Below are positions 44,401 to 53,606 of a DNA stretch of 64,000 bases, in pieces. Made by a program: the position numbers and the translations under genes. Each line of letters starts with the position of its first letter. The first letter of the stretch is position 1. Location of the stretch: contig NW_025064941.1 in the NCBI RefSeq assembly GCF_019112545.1, forward strand, positions 29,252-93,251. Reading direction: 5' to 3'. The stretch is from Guyanagaster necrorhizus (lineage: Eukaryota; Basidiomycota; Agaricomycetes; Agaricales; Physalacriaceae). Below the pieces are notes generated by a model. It was not told where the DNA came from. It ran no database searches and saw nothing but the letters and a program-made list of their open reading frames with translations.

Positions 44401-44999
44401 GTGAAGTGCGGTCTGGAGGTCTCAAGCCGGCGCTACGAGAGGATTCCGCTCTAGACATTGCGCCAGTATCCTTAGAGCTGACGGTGACGGAGTCATCATC
44501 AAGTTCTACGGAAGGAGCGCCAAAGGAGAAGGAAAACTCGCTGCCATTGCGCCCTTTGTACTCATCAAGACTGATTACAGAGGACGTATCGGACAGACTT
44601 GGACCGTCATAGTCGACGGTGATGTGAACACGAAGGGTGATTTTACGGCTTCCAAAGCTGCGACCTGACAGAATGGACGCGGCTGACGACAGAGGAGGGT
44701 CGTCGTTACCTGCTTGGAAGTATTGGATAGCCTCCGTAAGGTCAGTCTCGTTTCTGATATCGGTGATTTCGCCATCGTCATCCTTGTAGGTGATAGCATA
44801 CGTGGAAGCTGACAAGGAAAAGCATTGTTCTACCTAGGAGAGAAGTGAATGGGGGTGCTGTGTAAGATTAGAATGCTGTACGCACCTTGTGCCGGAGGAG
44901 AATGTAGGTGCAGTTCCTAGAGGATGCAAAGGTAATCCTCTTGTTCCATCTGTCAAAGGTGCATTTCACGATGAGAGGCCTGTCTGGTCGACTCTGCAT
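41485..44999 (-). CDS. PB1-domain protein with several ZZ zinc fingers (NBR1/p62-like architecture)
   Basis: The minus-strand protein starts MQSRPDRPLIVKCTFD. A PB1 domain follows (conserved Lys in LIVKC; across the first intron DDDGEITDIRNETDLTEAIQ supplies the acidic OPCA-like motif). Then comes a long disordered region with acidic and Ser-rich parts (44600-43700), and a Cys pair CSECGVLLDSIRYVCSMC. A series of ZZ-type zinc fingers follows (CSACGTVTPVGLGKCFKCAS near 43060; FHCAICDSIDICSNCE near 42640; YAQCARCEEKSY near 42070; CDNCMSRIRGVWFRCAYCGK near 41700). PB1 plus ZZ is the pattern of autophagy receptors p62 and NBR1, but I do not recognise an FW domain, UBA or LIR. The end at TGA 41485 follows a GTAAGT donor; an alternative stop lies at 41600. 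Confidence 0.75.
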
Positions 45000-45500
45000 T
45001 GAATGATCCCGATGGTGAGCAAGCAGGTCATTGCCTTGAATGGACTGGTCGATGTCATCGCGTCCGCAGTACTCGCTTACATAAATGACCTCACTTTGCC
45101 ATTTCTCTTCATCGACGAGCATTCTACTAAGGGCTTTTCTGCAAACTTGCAGGGGTCTGTACGTTGGAGTACATGCTTGAGTTCTTGCCCTTTCTTCTAC
45201 TCTATTCAACCATCACCTTCCTACATGCTACCATCGCATGCTGCTCTTGGTGTTCTGTGATTAATATGACATGCTTAAACAATTTAAAATCCTGCCTCAT
45301 CTCTTCAGATAACGAATTATTGCTGAACAAAGAAACTCAGCTCATTCTCCCTCTTCTGCGCATTCATTCCGTCGGCCTGGACCTGCCCACCGACCGCTGC
45401 GACGGGTGAAATGCGCTGGCAATCTCAACCAGGGGCATCAGTCAGGGTTACCTGCCAAGGTTTCCCCAAATCGCTCTGAGACCCTGAATTTCAGACCATA
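45000..45500. promoter_or_regulatory. Divergent region between the PB1-ZZ gene and the acyltransferase
   Basis: About 500 bp lie between two start codons on opposite strands. No gene is seen. It probably contains both promoters; CTCATCTCTTC and CTCCCTCTTCTGC pyrimidine tracts precede the acyltransferase (45295-45360). Confidence 0.45.
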
Positions 45501-46928
45501 ATGACCAACGACGTTGAGAGGCGTATTCGCGGTGCAGGTATGCTATTACCATCCATAAACCGACTTACTATCCATTAATACAATCCCTCAGGTGCACTGG
45601 AGCAATACCATATCATTCGAGGGGCATTGCAGCTAGATTCATGCGTTATTTCTGCAGCCGAGTACAGTCATTCTGGGGGCCTTTCGCTGTCCAAGCAGGT
45701 GCTGTTTCCAGCGCTACGCGTACTTATTCAGACACATGGCGCTCTGGGAGTTCATATTGTCGATCGGGACACTATTCAACCAGTATATTCTCGGCTACGC
45801 AGCGTCAACCTCACTGAAGTTGTGGAATATGTGCATGGTTCTACAATTGCCGAGATATTGGAGGTCCAGTTCTTGAAGCTATTCAATATTTCATCCGAAG
45901 CGCCACTGTGGCGCCTGGTAGTTCTGGAGGAGAAGATTGTCGTTTTGGCCTGGCACCATTGCATCGGAGATGGTTTAAGCGGGGTTGCGTTTCAGCGAGC
46001 TCTTCTCAACGCCCTGAAACAGACCCAGCCTCAGGACATAGACAGCGTCGTTGAAGTTCCCCTCACTGCCAAGTTCTCACCCAGCCTCGAAAGCGTCGTG
46101 AATGTTTCACCTCCACTCTCGGTTGTTCTTCGGGGGGTACTCAATCTCTTTCTACCAATTTATTGGACCCCTCGCTTTACTGCCTGGACCGGGAATCCCG
46201 TTGGACATACCCCCAACACCGCCACTCGCGTCAGAATCATGCAGTTCTCCGCTTCAGATGTAGCTCGCTTCCACGAGGAGTGCCGCTCTCATAGGGCTAC
46301 CGTCACCTCGGCTTTATATGCTGTTGCCATCTCGGCTCTTTCCCAAACAATCCAAGATATGAAGCCTTCTGAAAAATACAAAACAATAGCGGCATCCATT
46401 CCCATATCATTGCGTAGCCTATCGGGTGCTTCCGAAGAAGATATGTGTGAACATGTCTCTACCCATCACAGTTATCCCGCATTCCAGCCTGAATTTTCAT
46501 GGCGTTTGGCCTCAACATACGCTTCTACTCTTCGTGAACAGAAGACCGCGTCACCACCAGCGGTCGGCATGCTGGGATACCTTTTCGGTCGCTTTGTAGG
46601 TTACTTCACTGGGAAGTATGATGCTAAGAGGGAAGGAGGGCTGGAAATTTCCAACGTCGGGCGAATCGTAGTGCACGGTATTGATGCATGGTCTATCGAT
46701 GACATGTGGTTCGCCCAGTGCGATTCGTACGTTGGGTCTGCTCTCAAACTTAACGTGGTGGGGCCTCCATCTGGGAGTCTAACTATCATTGCTACTGGAG
46801 GACAGTATGCTGCGGAAGACGCTTTCGTTGATGCCTTCGTCTCTTTGTTTGAAGCACGATTCGCAGATATCGTGAATGCTGAGGCAGAGACTAAAGGAGC
46901 GCATGATGGTCTGTCAGTGTGTACATAG
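45501..46928 (+). CDS. AATase/condensation-fold acyltransferase
   Basis: A 457-residue protein of the BAHD/condensation/alcohol-acetyltransferase superfamily, which moves an acyl group from a thioester to a hydroxyl or amine. The first exon is MTNDVERRIRGAG (45501-45537), the intron is 45538-45591, and the second exon is uninterrupted to TAG near 46926. The catalytic motif HHxxxDG is present as WHHCIGDGLSG. Further family features are APLWRLVVLEEK before it, and GGLEISNVGRI with SIDDMWFAQCD in the C-terminal half (the DFGWG-like position is not standard). No membrane segment or signal is obvious. The substrate cannot be told. It stands alone and not in an evident biosynthetic cluster. Confidence 0.85.
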
Positions 46929-47640
46929 ATCTAGCGCGAACCTTTATATGTAGAAAAACATCTTTATATCTCATCCGGAGCCTCGAATAGTGTACGTGAA
47001 TGATAATACAATTTCACTGCCTTACGGACGAGTATTTATAAAGAGGCATTGTCAGGCATGAATGTGAAAATGGAGTTCACAAGAAAGAACTTAAGTGAAC
47101 AGAAACTGGAAAGTATACGCACGTACGTCTTGGAACCCAGCGTCGCGCACTTAAGAATGTTGGAATCTGCGAGAGAGTTCGAGCAATCTGGCATTCCGGC
47201 ATGCTGAGTAAGGAAGGAATCCAAGGGAAATTGAAGGAATTGGGTAGAAACTACTAGAAAAGGAGTAGTCTAGTATAAATATGAGAAGTCAATGGGGGAA
47301 TTCCTCAGGAGTTTGTAACCCAAAGACTAAAGGTCTTACAAGCATGTACTCTGGGTACAGTCCAAATCTCAACAAAGAACAACAGAGTTGGTACATATTT
47401 TGAGCGCCCCAGAAAACCACTTTGGGGAACAGATGTTATCCTGCGAACGACTCCTGCCTTTCTCGAGAACCAGTCGCATATAGTTCCAGGATGACAGAGT
47501 CGCTGATATCCTGTCTGGTCCTTGACTCTACTTATTATTAACATGTTCCACTATGAACTCCATGAAGACTCGGGGCTGTACAGCAAGATATGGCATCTAG
47601 CGGAGTATCATGAAAGGCTACTTAAAAAAAACAAGCCTCG
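46929..47640. other. Gene-poor stretch
   Basis: Only short, low-quality frames occur here. I see no tRNA, repeat ends or conserved motif. It contains the 3' end of the acyltransferase gene and the decayed end of the RING-IBR gene on the other strand. Confidence 0.5.
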
Positions 47641-49613
47641 ATGTGTTCCCTGGCGACAGTTGTGGTGTTGGCGAAGCATTGTGATACTATCGAGCAACAT
47701 GCACTGGAAAAGAGAATCAGAAGATCCCTCGTCGGCACTCTCATCAACATACCGTCGTGTGGTTGCACCCGCTTTCCTTCTGCACGGAAGTTTTACAGCC
47801 TGTACGGTATTAGGGAATGTTTTTGATGTTGTTATGAGATATACATACCTGGACAGTACTTCCAGCCTCGTTGCTTCATCAGATGGTCCAGCTCTGAAGA
47901 TCCATCACAGCTATGCTACGGACCGGTGACACCTACAGTCTGTTGACAAGACTTCCACCAGATATGGTTACATCTAGGCACTGGACAGGCAATGATACCG
48001 GCCTCTTGGTATTCCGTGCGATCGACAAAAGCGCTTTTCTTACATCTGGATACATCGATGAAGTTGAAGATATGTAAAATAAAAGAAGACGTACTGGCGA
48101 CAGTGAAGCAAGATAGAGAACGCAGACATCTACAGCTCCTCGAAGATACAGTACTCCTTCTCTGATACCCCAATGTCGAGGATGAGTGTACTACATTGAT
48201 AGAGATGAGCCGCCATATATCCTGCTCATCAGAATGAGGACTCACTCGACTTCTTGTCGCCATCAGTACAAATCGAGCAGAAGATGGGGAATCGGTGATC
48301 ATGCAACGTCGTCAGCAGATGTTGCCGAAGGCAGTTTCTACAAGCTAAATGGTTACATTCGACAACACGAGCTGCGTAGTCCATGGGGAAAGTATCAAGG
48401 CAGATGGCACAATCAAATAAGGCTTGTGCAGTAGCTGCTAGAGCACGATGCTCCTGCTCTAGCTGGCGATCCTCTCCCTCGAATTTACATTGTAGGTTGA
48501 GGGCGAACTCTATTGCTGTGCTCTTTTCTTCGGCGTGCCCTTTTCCTTTCAACTTTTTAACCGAGTTCCATTGCTGTAAAGATCCAGAAGGTACACCGGG
48601 CCACATCGTCCAAACATCTATTTTTGGAATGGAACGATTATGACTCTGTGACTGTATTTTCTTCAGTTTTTCACACGTTTCCTGTAGCTCGTCGATCTCT
48701 TCCTCCAGGCGGTCAGTCATGGATGTCAAAAATTGATTCCGTGACTCTAGATCGGATAATTGAGCTCGAAGAGTAAGAATTGTGATGCTAGATTTGAGAG
48801 GAGCTTGCGTTAAGTCAACAGGATCGGTGGACCATTTGTCGTTTGGAATAAAAATGTGGGCAGCGAAATTTGCAAGTAAATGTGCTTGCCACCCTCGGAG
48901 AGAAGACGACTATCCACAGACAAGATATCTGAGAGTCGTTTGGCTGTATTTTCGACGGTGGCCAGAAAGGTAATCCCAGATCCATCCGGATGACAAGGCC
49001 GAGGATGGGTGTCAAAGATGAGACATATGTTTTATTCAGGTGTCGGAACCTTTGCACAGGTAATGATTTCAGGTGGTCTTGTGATGACTGCTACACTGGT
49101 ATTATCGGATGCGAATTCAAGGTCTCTGGGAGCTCGGTAAGTGAGGCAGTGAAAGAAGGAAAAAAAATGCAGTACCCCAGCATTTCTTCGAAGCGGTCAA
49201 CTGGTGGAGATCCATATATACATTTGTCAGTTTCATTGATGTCTGAAATAGAGGCACTGCAAAGATAGTTTCGACCTCTAGATGAAGATTGTCCCGCCAT
49301 TGAGAACAGATGGACACGGCGTCCTACATAGGGAGAACATGGAGAATCGTTAGAAATGCATTCGATCGACGCCGCTCATCTCCACCATCTGCACTGAGGC
49401 AATTTCTGCAAGCAAAGCCGCTCTTTGAATGCCTTCTCGCTCTTTATTCAGCACCAATCTTGCGAAATTGAGAGACGCCAGACCGCACGCAGATATACCA
49501 CCTGTCGCGTACTGGCTGACTCCGGGATGGATGACGAGTCGCTCTTTGTCCCTGATAATTTCTGCAAGGAAACTGCCGCAATTGATGCTCGTCCTGGACA
49601 TTTTCCTATTCAT
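47641..49613 (-). pseudogene. RING-IBR (RBR-like) ubiquitin ligase, apparently decayed
   Basis: The minus-strand order is an N-terminal region (HPGVSQYATGGISACGLASL near 49520; WRDNLHLEVETIF near 49290), a coiled coil (TDRLEEEIDELQETCEKLKK, near 48680), a RING (CAICLDTFPMDYAARVVECN, HLACRNCLRQHLL, CSIC; 48260-48420), an IBR (CRQ/CKKSAFVDRTEYQEAGII, ACPVPRCNHIW; 47940-48060) and the start of an Rcat-like part (SELDHLMKQRGWKYCP, then GCKTSVQKESGCNH; 47770-47900). An in-frame TAG at 47916-47918 stands between GVTGP and HSCDGSSELDH, a place where related proteins have Lys as I recall them. After it the later Zn ligands seem to be replaced. Frame changes within the middle may be introns. I judge it a recent pseudogene of a family common in basidiomycetes. 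Confidence 0.6.
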
Positions 49614-50051
49614 CGTAGTTCCAGGGCACGAGTCGCTGCATGGAGTTTAGATGTCGTGGCTTTCGAAGTACGTCGAAGTCGATTAACTTGTTGTACGGTC
49701 GAAGGCGCTGCGAGATCTCCAATTAGGCAATATTATCCTAGTCTGTATCATCTAAATACACTCGAACCTTCACGGCGGTTATTCAAAGCAAATCTGCAAA
49801 TTACGCTAGCTTTGAGGGAATGCACAACGATGTCTCTAAGACTTATTGGTCGGAACGGAAGTGTAAGACCCCTACTTTTCTTTGTCTCTTTCATCTCGCA
49901 CCTTCACGCCATAGAACTACCATCCCTCCTGGCGTATTTTCTGCGATGACTACAAGCCAAAGTGTATATGCAGTGTCTGTGGCGTGTGGTGTTGTCTAGC
50001 ACTCCAGCAACCGTTTGATGTAGAGAGTGTATATCCACCACCAACTAATGC
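49614..50051. other. Upstream region of the RING-IBR relic and of tRNA-Pro
   Basis: There is no supported gene. Plus-strand frames here (to 49949) are antisense to the relic or lack any recognisable feature. Confidence 0.5.
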
Positions 50052-50134
50052 GGCCTGATGGTCTAGTAGTATGATTCCTTGTTAGGGTCGTTATGCCGTC
50101 GAGGAGGTCCCGGGTTCAATTCCCGGTCAGGCCC
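50052..50134 (+). tRNA. tRNA-Pro (anticodon AGG) with 11-nt intron
   Basis: A perfect 7 bp acceptor stem forms from GGCCTGA (50052-50058) and TCAGGCC (50127-50133), with C at 50134 as discriminator. The D-arm is TGGTCTAGTAGTATGA. The anticodon stem CCTTG (50077-50081) pairs with CGAGG (50100-50104), one G-T pair. The loop is TTAGGG..T with AGG at 50084-50086. The intron TCGTTATGCCG (50088-50098) sits one base 3' of the anticodon, the canonical place. The T-arm GTCCCGGGTTCAATTCCCGG contains the B box. The TTAGGG loop and T-arm match eukaryotic tRNA-Pro. Confidence 0.93.
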
Positions 50135-50443
50135 CGATACAATTTTTGAAATTGTTGCGTTGCCCAAGTCTTCAGGGTGCAAGGATTCATGACTCATGAT
50201 ATTTTAAAGTAGACACGCTCACCGAGGGCCGAGGCCCGAATCCCGACGAATACGTGCAGTAACTTTTAAATTATCTTTTCATGTCGCTCAGGGTCCGGAC
50301 TCCCAGTCATCCGTAAGCTGTAACTTCTGAGATTCTAGGAATCCATAGCCTTCATTTGGAAGATCCTTTGCTCGATCACTAACTTGCCTCATCCTACCGC
50401 AACCACAATCATCATATTGTTATATGAAGGATTCAAGAAGTAT
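50135..50443. other. Intergenic region after tRNA-Pro
   Basis: No gene is seen. A T-rich run (CAATTTTTGAAATTG, 50141-50155) directly follows the tRNA and can serve as the Pol III stop. Confidence 0.5.
50141..50150 (+). terminator. Pol III terminator of tRNA-Pro
   Basis: TTTTT begins about ten bases after the tRNA 3' end (within CAATTTTTGA), which is the usual RNA polymerase III stop signal. Confidence 0.7.
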
Positions 50444-51499
50444 TCAAACACCGTAAATCCTTCTGGCACCCTCCCTTCCTGCAGCCAACACCCCTTTCGT
50501 GTCCCGTCTATCACCCAAGACGGACACAACGTATTGAGCGGTGAAGGGAATCATCAACGAGTGACTCAGTGGCAGCCGAATTTGTTTCATAAGGTTGGGT
50601 CAGCGAGCAGGGCAGGGTAAACATTCGACGGGACCATGCATGGCGCGTCCGTTTCCAGCACTATACGAAAAGACTCCGGGAACCATCTGACGCAGTATTC
50701 AAATTCGTCGAGAACGTCAGAACGCCAGTGATACCGATGTGGAGGTTTGGGAAGTGAGAAAGAAGACGGAGGGCAAAGGCGGGGGAGTCGGTGAAACAGT
50801 GAACATGGGCAGGGTGGTCCTTGGGAATAACCTCCTTCATTATCTGTTCTGTATGTTCTTCGGCTTTTCGTGTATGGATCGTGAGGCTTTCCTTTCTCCA
50901 CAGCCAATTTGAGCTGTCGGGTGAAGACGGTTTTCTGGACAGCATGAGGTGAGCGATTATAATGATAATCCAGTCCTATCTCGCCGAGACCGACGCAAAG
51001 CGGGTGGCTGAGAGCAGCTATGCTGCAATGATGTTCAGCACTTTCCGAAAGAGCGAACGGATGGGAATAGCTTACATTACACTGCAGGAGTATAGTACTC
51101 CTCCGAACAAGGGAAAGCAAGAAAAACGTACGGATGCACGCCTATGACAAACCAATAGTTGACGCCACCCAATTGCTCCTCCGGCGCATCCGCCAGTCAC
51201 CTCCATCCTTTCCCGGGCTTAGGCGTGAATTTAGCGGGATTATGCCATACATCGATGATCGTTTCGACACCTCACCCTTTATAGATGCCTCGGACGAGTT
51301 CGAATATGTTCGAGTACCAACCTGAGGGGTACTTCGACCGGTATGCCGCAAACGCCAGGACGAGATGTGTATGAGTATCGACGATTGTCGAGCTTGAAAG
51401 ACTCGGATGGGACGGAAACGCATACGTGAGCGTGTCGTGCGAAGGAAGGGGCTGAATGACCCGGTTGGACGATCCTCGGTATCTGTTGTTTCTGCTCAT
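50444..51499 (-). pseudogene. TatD-family DNase, frame broken
   Basis: TatD proteins are metal-dependent nucleases. All metal-site motifs can be found on the minus strand: VDTHTHLVLAF (near 51380), GEIGLDYHY (near 50980), LTIHTRKAEE (near 50870), HVHCFTDSP (near 50800) and VLETDAPCMVPSN (near 50640), then LPLSHSLMIPFTAQYV and AGREGARRIYGV to TGA 50444-50446. They lie in different frames. There is a TGA between PGKGWR and LADAPEE, a shift after VEKGKP, another after NLNTAS, and another after LLADPTL. The first two shifts interrupt contiguous conserved sequence and cannot be introns of normal size. Either this is a young pseudogene or the assembly has indels. The start MSRNNRYRGS is at 51499. 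Confidence 0.72.
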
Positions 51500-51753
51500 G
51501 ATGGTTAATAATGGAGTGAAGGCTGTTGCCAGATCTCAGTATTTCAGCTTTTTTAAGGCAGAAAAATGGAAGATTCTTATGACTGATATTGACTCACCGA
51601 TCGAAAAGAGGGACCAAAGTAGACTTCTCAGTCAAGACGTGTAGAGCTCGGCAAGATGATACACGCAATATAAAAACAGAATTTGAATACGATACAATGA
51701 ATAGCGAGGATGAGAAACAACACTTTGACACATTCAAAAATTCATACCAATCT

Positions 51754-53256
51754 CTAGTGTGACAACCTTGCGCCAGACCCATACTGTTCGCCAGCCCTTC
51801 GTTCCATCAGATCTCGAAGAGGCCCAAGAAGCCGAGTGAAAGCCTGCGCGTCCAAAGCCGCCACTTTGAGCTTTGGAAGAGTATGATCTCCGCGGTTGAT
51901 TGCACTGACGGTCGCAGCGCGAGGAGCCAAGTGGAGAAGTGATAACTCTTTTCGTAATGTCGGTATAAACTTGAAGGGGAGACAAAAAAACACACCTCCA
52001 AAGTAATCTCCCTTTTTCAAATGCCCCACTTGAAACTCGCGAACTTGGCCATTATCGCCCTCTTGCGATTTGGTCACAACAGCTTCACCCTCCTCGATGA
52101 AAAAGAACGTGTCTCCCATCTCTCCCTGCCTGACAACGGCGTCTCCATCAGTGTAGACTTTGCTGACTAGCGCATCAGCGATTTTACTGCGCTCAGCAGC
52201 GTCTAGGGATGACAAGAGGGCCACGGATGATAAAAAGTGCTCATACATCGTGCGGCGCCGATGAGCCACCTTCAATATGATAGTCCGGAAGGTGATGCGG
52301 TCCAGTGCCCATAATGTAGAAGGCTCAGTAGACAAGACCGTCGCAGCACGAGGATGACCATACATCAGTGCCAGCTCTCCAAACGAGGTCCCCGGTGTGC
52401 ACTCTGCTACACGTTTCCCAAACTCAGGGTGGTACCCAGGCTGGAGAAACTTGTCTTCTGAGGCACGAAGTCCTGCAGGGGGCAAAGGATCAGACCGGAT
52501 GAAGCACTCTAGCAGACCCGACTCGACGACGTAAAAGTAGTCGCCCACGTCCCCTTGGCGTATTACCACCTCTCCTTTTTCCGTATTCTTTTCCTGCATA
52601 GCACTGAGCACGCCTGTTTCCTGCTCCTCGTCAAGATCGCGGAAGATAAAGTTGTTCGCGATGGATGCTTTGATGCGACGAAGTTGGTCTGGCGTTTTGG
52701 GGTATACAGGGAGCGGATCATCTGGAGAGCTGTCGACAGGAATAGACTCTGCTGAGACGGAAGTGCGCCGCTGAAAGATGGTAGTAGGAACGGGTGGATG
52801 GAGGTAGTCGCCTGGATTGGTGGGCTGGGCGACGGTGCCGTCATCAAACTGCGTGAAGAGGTTAGGCATCGATGTCGTCAGGGGAGACGTCGGGGTCATA
52901 TTAAATTGGACGACAGGTGGGTTGTTGGCGAGCAAAGCATTGCCGGGAACGTTGAGGGTGCCAAATGGACTGTAAGAGACGCTGTTCCTGCCAGCGAGCG
53001 ACGAGCGAGGCGCTGTGTCGAGCGGAGAGACGGTCTCTGGGATCAATCCGGAACCAAAAGTTGTGTCGACGTACAGCTCGCTAGGGAGTTCACGCGAAAA
53101 TGCGCGCGAGCGACGAGACAGAACATCGCGGGTCCGTGTCCGCTGTTCCTCCAGCCGCTGCTGGAACCAATTTGAGCAGAACTGCAGTGCATCGTTGGGC
53201 CGTACGCGTTTTGCGTCCCGTGTCAGGTCATCGATGAGCTGGTCGAACGTCGACAT
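51754..53256 (-). CDS. PKAR: cAMP-dependent protein kinase regulatory subunit
   Basis: It holds the PKA catalytic subunit inactive until cAMP binds. The 484-residue protein starts MSTFDQLIDDLTRD (an in-frame ATG lies 8 codons upstream at 53280, but the family start fits 53256). It has an RII-type docking/dimerisation segment (about residues 3-45), a disordered Pro/Ser-rich part, the inhibitor site RRTSVSAE (RRxS, a phosphorylatable pseudosubstrate) and two cyclic-nucleotide domains. Each domain has its phosphate-binding cassette: FGELALMYGHPRAATV in the first, and DYFGG/ELSLLHLAPRAATV in the second, completed across the 48 bp intron 51948-51995. It ends at 51754. All key Arg and Glu residues are present. 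Homologue of yeast Bcy1. Confidence 0.95.
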   Translation of the reverse strand: MSTFDQLIDDLTRDAKRVRPNDALQFCSNWFQQRLEEQRTRTRDVLSRRSRAFSRELPSELYVDTTFGSGLIPETVSPLDTAPRSSLAGRNSVSYSPFGTLNVPGNALLANNPPVVQFNMTPTSPLTTSMPNLFTQFDDGTVAQPTNPGDYLHPPVPTTIFQRRTSVSAESIPVDSSPDDPLPVYPKTPDQLRRIKASIANNFIFRDLDEEQETGVLSAMQEKNTEKGEVVIRQGDVGDYFYVVESGLLECFIRSDPLPPAGLRASEDKFLQPGYHPEFGKRVAECTPGTSFGELALMYGHPRAATVLSTEPSTLWALDRITFRTIILKVAHRRRTMYEHFLSSVALLSSLDAAERSKIADALVSKVYTDGDAVVRQGEMGDTFFFIEEGEAVVTKSQEGDNGQVREFQVGHLKKGDYFGGVFFCLPFKFIPTLRKELSLLHLAPRAATVSAINRGDHTLPKLKVAALDAQAFTRLLGPLRDLMERRAGEQYGSGARLSH

Positions 53257-53280
53257 CAACGAAGCAAAACAAGTTGCCAA

Positions 53281-53606
53281 TGATAGTCCGGTGCATTTTT
53301 CATCACCCTGACATCATTTGAAGTGACTATATGCACTCGATTTTGCTTTCAGACGGAACAAATATCCAGAGAGAGGACCATTCGGTATGCACATACTATG
53401 AAAAAGCCTTTTTTACTGGTAAGCCCTCCCACAGATCAACCAGGACCGAACCAATCATAATGCTACAACAACAGTTCCATTCTCAGTACTATCAACCTAC
53501 AATGTTCAAATTTTCCATGTATGTAATCAGCCAGGTCATCCCAAACAAATACAGTTTCTATTTATCTTACAAGTCTCTCAATACCCACAGGGATCTGAGA
53601 TCCAAA
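53281..53606. promoter_or_regulatory. Upstream region of the PKA regulatory subunit gene
   Basis: About 330 bp lie between the PKA regulatory subunit start and the end of the PARP-E2 gene on the same strand. No gene is seen. A frame on the opposite strand carries no recognisable motif. Confidence 0.45.

Noticed and set aside
47305..47544. Minus-strand frame of 79 codons
   Set aside because: No motif, no neighbouring exon that fits, and typical of chance length.
49425..49949. Plus-strand frame of 174 codons
   Set aside because: It overlaps the conserved N-terminal part of the RING-IBR relic on the other strand and encodes nothing recognisable.
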